The notes beneath the pieces were generated by a model. That model was given only the letters and a program-made list of their open reading frames with translations, made no database searches and was not told where the DNA came from. Below, piece by piece: positions 44,392-45,437 of a stretch of DNA of 45,437 bases. The stretch's first letter is position 1; the number at the start of each line of letters is the position of its first letter. A program made the position numbers and the translations under genes. The stretch comes from Palsa-744 sp036498265 (GTDB lineage Bacteria; Actinomycetota; Thermoleophilia; Solirubrobacterales; Solirubrobacteraceae): the NCBI GenBank assembly GCA_036498265.1, contig DASYFT010000023.1:1-45437 (forward strand), written 5' to 3'.

Positions 44392-45437
44392 TCAGCGCTC
44401 GCAGCGGCAGATCGTGGGGTACTTGCATCCCCCGTTGAAAGCGCACGTGTCAGGCCTTGCCTGAAGCTCACCGCGGCTTGCCTCGGCGGCGGCCGTGCGA
44501 GCGGCCGCGACCGCTTCGCCCAGCAGCTCACGCACCTGCGCGTGCTCGAGAACGTCGCGCGCCACGCATTCGACGGCGATCGCGCTGTCGCCGTCGAGAA
44601 CCCCACGCGCGCGCAGATCCTCGCCCGCGAGCGGCTGGTAGAAGCCGCCGGCGGCGCGCATTCCCAGGAGCGCTTCCACAGCCAGCATGTAGAGCGCCAG
44701 CTGAAGCTTGCCGTCCTTGATCCACCTCGCCGACGGCACCACCGTGCCGCCCTTGTAGTCGTAGACGAGGGCTTCGCCGTCGGCGCTCACGTCCACGCGG
44801 TCGATTCGCCCTCGCAGGCGAACCGCGCCGGGAAGCTCGAACGGCGGCAGGCTGCTCGGCTCTCCTCGATCGTCCCCCTCTGAGATCCCGAACCCCAGCT
44901 CGAGCTCGGCCGGCTCGAGCCCGGTCTCGTTCTCGGCGGCATGTCGGAGGTAGCGCTCGAGGTCCACCTGAAGGCGCCGCCGCAGGGCCGTGCGCCTCTG
45001 CGGCGAGACCGACAGCCCGTGCTCGGGCTCGTGCTCCGCGAGCGCCAGCGCAAGGAGCTCTCTCGCCAGCTCGAGCGTCTCGGGCCGCAGGCGAGCTGTC
45101 CCCGTCTCACGGCGCAGACCCTCGAGCGTGTCCTTGAGCGCCGCATGCGCCAGCGCGCCCCGTGCCAGCGGCTCGGGATCGGGGTCGAAGTCCTCCGGGA
45201 CGAGCATCCGCTCGACGAACCAGGCGACCGGACAGCCGACCCAGCGCTCGAGCGAGGACGCCGACCACACGTGCCGGCCCAGCCGCTCGAGCAGCCGCGG
45301 GTCGCCGAGCGGCTCGCCGGCCGGCGCGGGCATCGGCTCGCGCGCTGCGGGAGGCGCATCGTCGACTGCGCCCAGGCCGCGCCGTCCCCGGGTGCTCGTC
45401 AGGGTCTCGTGGAAGAGATCGCAGACGTCATCGACGA
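44392..45437 (-). CDS. AddB/AdnA-like nuclease subunit, N-terminus beyond window edge
   Basis: C-terminal 347 residues of a larger protein; the frame is open through 45437, so the start is outside. The visible part is a PD-(D/E)XK nuclease: a Cys in WVGCPVAWFVERML, the acidic VRLRGRIDRVDV and EALVYDYKGG giving the catalytic Asp and Lys, then Fe-S cysteines in CAFNGGCKYPTICRC at the end. The upstream motor or inactivated helicase domains cannot be seen, so AddB-like and AdnA-like remain possible. It overlaps nothing but sits two bases before the helicase ATG, consistent with a two-subunit complex in which both partners carry a nuclease and a cluster. Confidence 0.85.
   Translation of the reverse strand, partial: VDDVCDLFHETLTSTRGRRGLGAVDDAPPAAREPMPAPAGEPLGDPRLLERLGRHVWSASSLERWVGCPVAWFVERMLVPEDFDPDPEPLARGALAHAALKDTLEGLRRETGTARLRPETLELARELLALALAEHEPEHGLSVSPQRRTALRRRLQVDLERYLRHAAENETGLEPAELELGFGISEGDDRGEPSSLPPFELPGAVRLRGRIDRVDVSADGEALVYDYKGGTVVPSARWIKDGKLQLALYMLAVEALLGMRAAGGFYQPLAGEDLRARGVLDGDSAIAVECVARDVLEHAQVRELLGEAVAAARTAAAEASRGELQARPDTCAFNGGCKYPTICRCER

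Overview
The window looks like chromosomal DNA of a high-GC actinobacterium. The signs are strong G/C third positions, frequent GTG starts, a mycobacterial-type LppX/LprG-like lipoprotein, a wax-ester synthase/DGAT family acyltransferase, the MEP-pathway enzyme IspH and an AddAB/AdnAB-like helicase-nuclease pair. A deep-branching soil lineage such as Thermoleophilia is plausible, but no marker here settles it. I saw no rRNA, tRNA, transposase, integrase or CRISPR array. No gene-free stretch exceeds about 300 bases.

Positions 1-24,000 form a catabolic island for nitrogenous compounds. The left + strand block (1116-7371) encodes a class III aminotransferase, an SDR, a succinate-semialdehyde-type aldehyde dehydrogenase, a class I/II aminotransferase and an amidase, with start/stop overlaps or 1-2 nt gaps throughout. 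A second + block (7384-12157) encodes a maleate isomerase/EutA-like protein, a D-2-hydroxyacid dehydrogenase relative, a threonine-dehydratase/EutB-like enzyme, a GntR/FadR regulator and an Ldh_2-family oxidoreductase. On the minus strand lie alanine dehydrogenase plus a TIM-barrel isomerase (14218-12230); an APC permease with a metallophosphoesterase, a nucleotidyltransferase-like protein and a DUF1989 protein (19317-14975); and an aldo/keto reductase, group II PLP decarboxylase, amidase and ureohydrolase (23843-19497). A second ureohydrolase runs off the left edge, and a second EutA-like gene lies divergent from alanine dehydrogenase.

The most interesting observation is regulatory. The AT-rich core GATATGAT, very unusual in this GC-rich DNA, lies immediately upstream of five transcription units of the island, always in the direction of transcription. 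Several copies sit in dyads, including a perfect 8-1-8 palindrome between ald and its divergent neighbour and a perfect 7-1-7 palindrome overlapping the stop codon of the first amidase. A sixth, weaker copy precedes the left-edge ureohydrolase. I infer a self-contained regulon controlled by the island's own GntR/FadR protein and acting on uptake, deamination, amide/amidine hydrolysis and oxidation of an unknown N-rich substrate.

Positions 24,000-45,437 are mostly ordinary chromosome: small unknown proteins, a lipoprotein, a second metallophosphoesterase, ispH, a WS/DGAT acyltransferase, a DUF59 Fe-S assembly protein, two thioredoxin-fold proteins, a secreted BNR/sialidase-like protein, two uncharacterised genes, glutamate synthase gltBD and the helicase-nuclease pair, whose upstream member runs off the right edge. 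GltBD and alanine dehydrogenase could recycle nitrogen released by the island.
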